NCBI RefSeq assembly: GCF_000495475.1
Contig: NZ_ASGZ01000020.1
Span: 25,431 to 89,430, forward strand
From: Candidatus Halobonum tyrrellensis G22
GTDB taxonomy: Archaea; Halobacteriota; Halobacteria; Halobacteriales; Haloferacaceae
Direction of reading: 5' to 3'
Length of the DNA: 64,000 bases
Made by a program: the position numbers and the translations under genes. The notes beneath the pieces are model-generated. The model saw only the letters and a list, made by a program, of their open reading frames with translations. It made no database searches and had not been told where the DNA came from. Shown piece after piece: positions 63,804 through 64,000 of this stretch; the first letter of the stretch is position 1, and every line of letters starts with the position of its first letter.

Positions 63804-64000
63804 GTGGACCGCGACGCGCTGGTGATGGGGATCGCGGCGGTGTTCGCCGGGGTAGCGGTGGTGATGTCGGTGCTCGCGTTGAGCAGTTCGCTGTTCCTGT
63901 TCGTCGTCGCCGTCCCGTTCGGGGTCGCCGCCTACCTGCTGTGGGACCACGCCTCCGGCCGGATGGCCGAGCGGGTTCGGAGCCGGCGGGGGCGGCGGAG
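63804..64000 (+). CDS. Membrane protein, N-terminal part, cut by window end
   Basis: GTG 63804 opens VDRDALVMGIAAVFAGVAVV, two closely spaced hydrophobic helices (to about residue 48, ending VAVPFGVAAYLLWDH), then a basic stretch GRMAERVRSRRGRR at the window edge. The layout resembles haloarchaeal J-domain proteins with two N-terminal helices, but the J domain, if any, lies outside the window. Confidence 0.55.
   Translation, partial: MDRDALVMGIAAVFAGVAVVMSVLALSSSLFLFVVAVPFGVAAYLLWDHASGRMAERVRSRRGRR

Overview
The window is a stretch of haloarchaeal (class Halobacteria) chromosome. It has very high GC (about 70% by eye), acidic Asp/Glu-rich proteins, many GTG starts and mostly leaderless promoters: a T-rich TATA element 25-30 nt before the start codon and no Shine-Dalgarno. 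It carries archaeal signature genes (aIF2 alpha, L44e, S27e, Nop10, an archaeal-type KH/beta-CASP nuclease, AglB, AglJ, Tat lipoproteins). The ilv-leu operon order resembles that of Haloferax relatives, but I cannot name the genus. I saw no rRNA, tRNA, CRISPR array, transposase or phage genes.

Layout. (1) 1-2194: end of an RPA operon (RPA-associated protein tail plus phosphoesterase). (2) 2452-7606: coiled-coil protein with a structured 5' leader, SppA-type protease, DUF373 membrane protein, membrane protein, aldo/keto reductase. (3) 7813-10571, minus: translation/ribosome operon L44e-S27e-aIF2 alpha-Nop10-PAC2 chaperone, interrupted by a 382-bp hairpin-rich spacer that may hold an RNA gene. 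(4) 10695-22013: radical SAM protein, Tat lipoprotein, second DUF373 protein, geranylgeranyl-reductase-like flavoprotein, NYN nuclease, permease-UspA fusion, Na+/H+ antiporter, small haloarchaeal proteins. (5) 22084-30762, minus: branched-chain amino-acid genes ilvB-ilvN-ilvC-(small gene)-leuC-leuD-leuB, chained by 4-8 bp overlaps, and behind a separate promoter leuA, whose 5' end appears frameshifted. (6) 31007-34871: small conserved haloarchaeal proteins (cupin, VOC, RHH and others). (7) 34833-50659: a protein-glycosylation island with aglJ, further GT2/GT4 glycosyltransferases, four alkaline-phosphatase-superfamily (sulfatase-like) genes of which three are tandem duplicates, a Wzx-type flippase, the oligosaccharyltransferase aglB and, fused to it by a TAATG junction, a DUF368 (polyprenyl-phosphate translocase family) gene. 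(8) 50777-64000: DUF371 protein, endonuclease III with a repeat-derived insertion, aCPSF1/FttA-type ribonuclease, GNAT enzyme, proS, gltB, pyrF, and the start of a membrane protein cut by the window edge.

How the genes work together. The glycosylation island gives a near-complete logic: AglJ charges dolichyl phosphate with the first sugar, other glycosyltransferases extend the glycan, sulfatase-fold enzymes may decorate or trim it, the flippase turns the lipid-linked glycan outward, AglB transfers it to protein, and the DUF368 protein could return the spent dolichyl phosphate to the inner leaflet. The coupling of that last step to AglB is the observation I find most interesting. Other noteworthy points are the leuA frameshift, the hairpin-rich spacer inside the ribosomal/Nop10 operon, the structured leader before the coiled-coil gene, nested inverted repeats before gltB and a repeat inserted in-frame in the endonuclease III gene.
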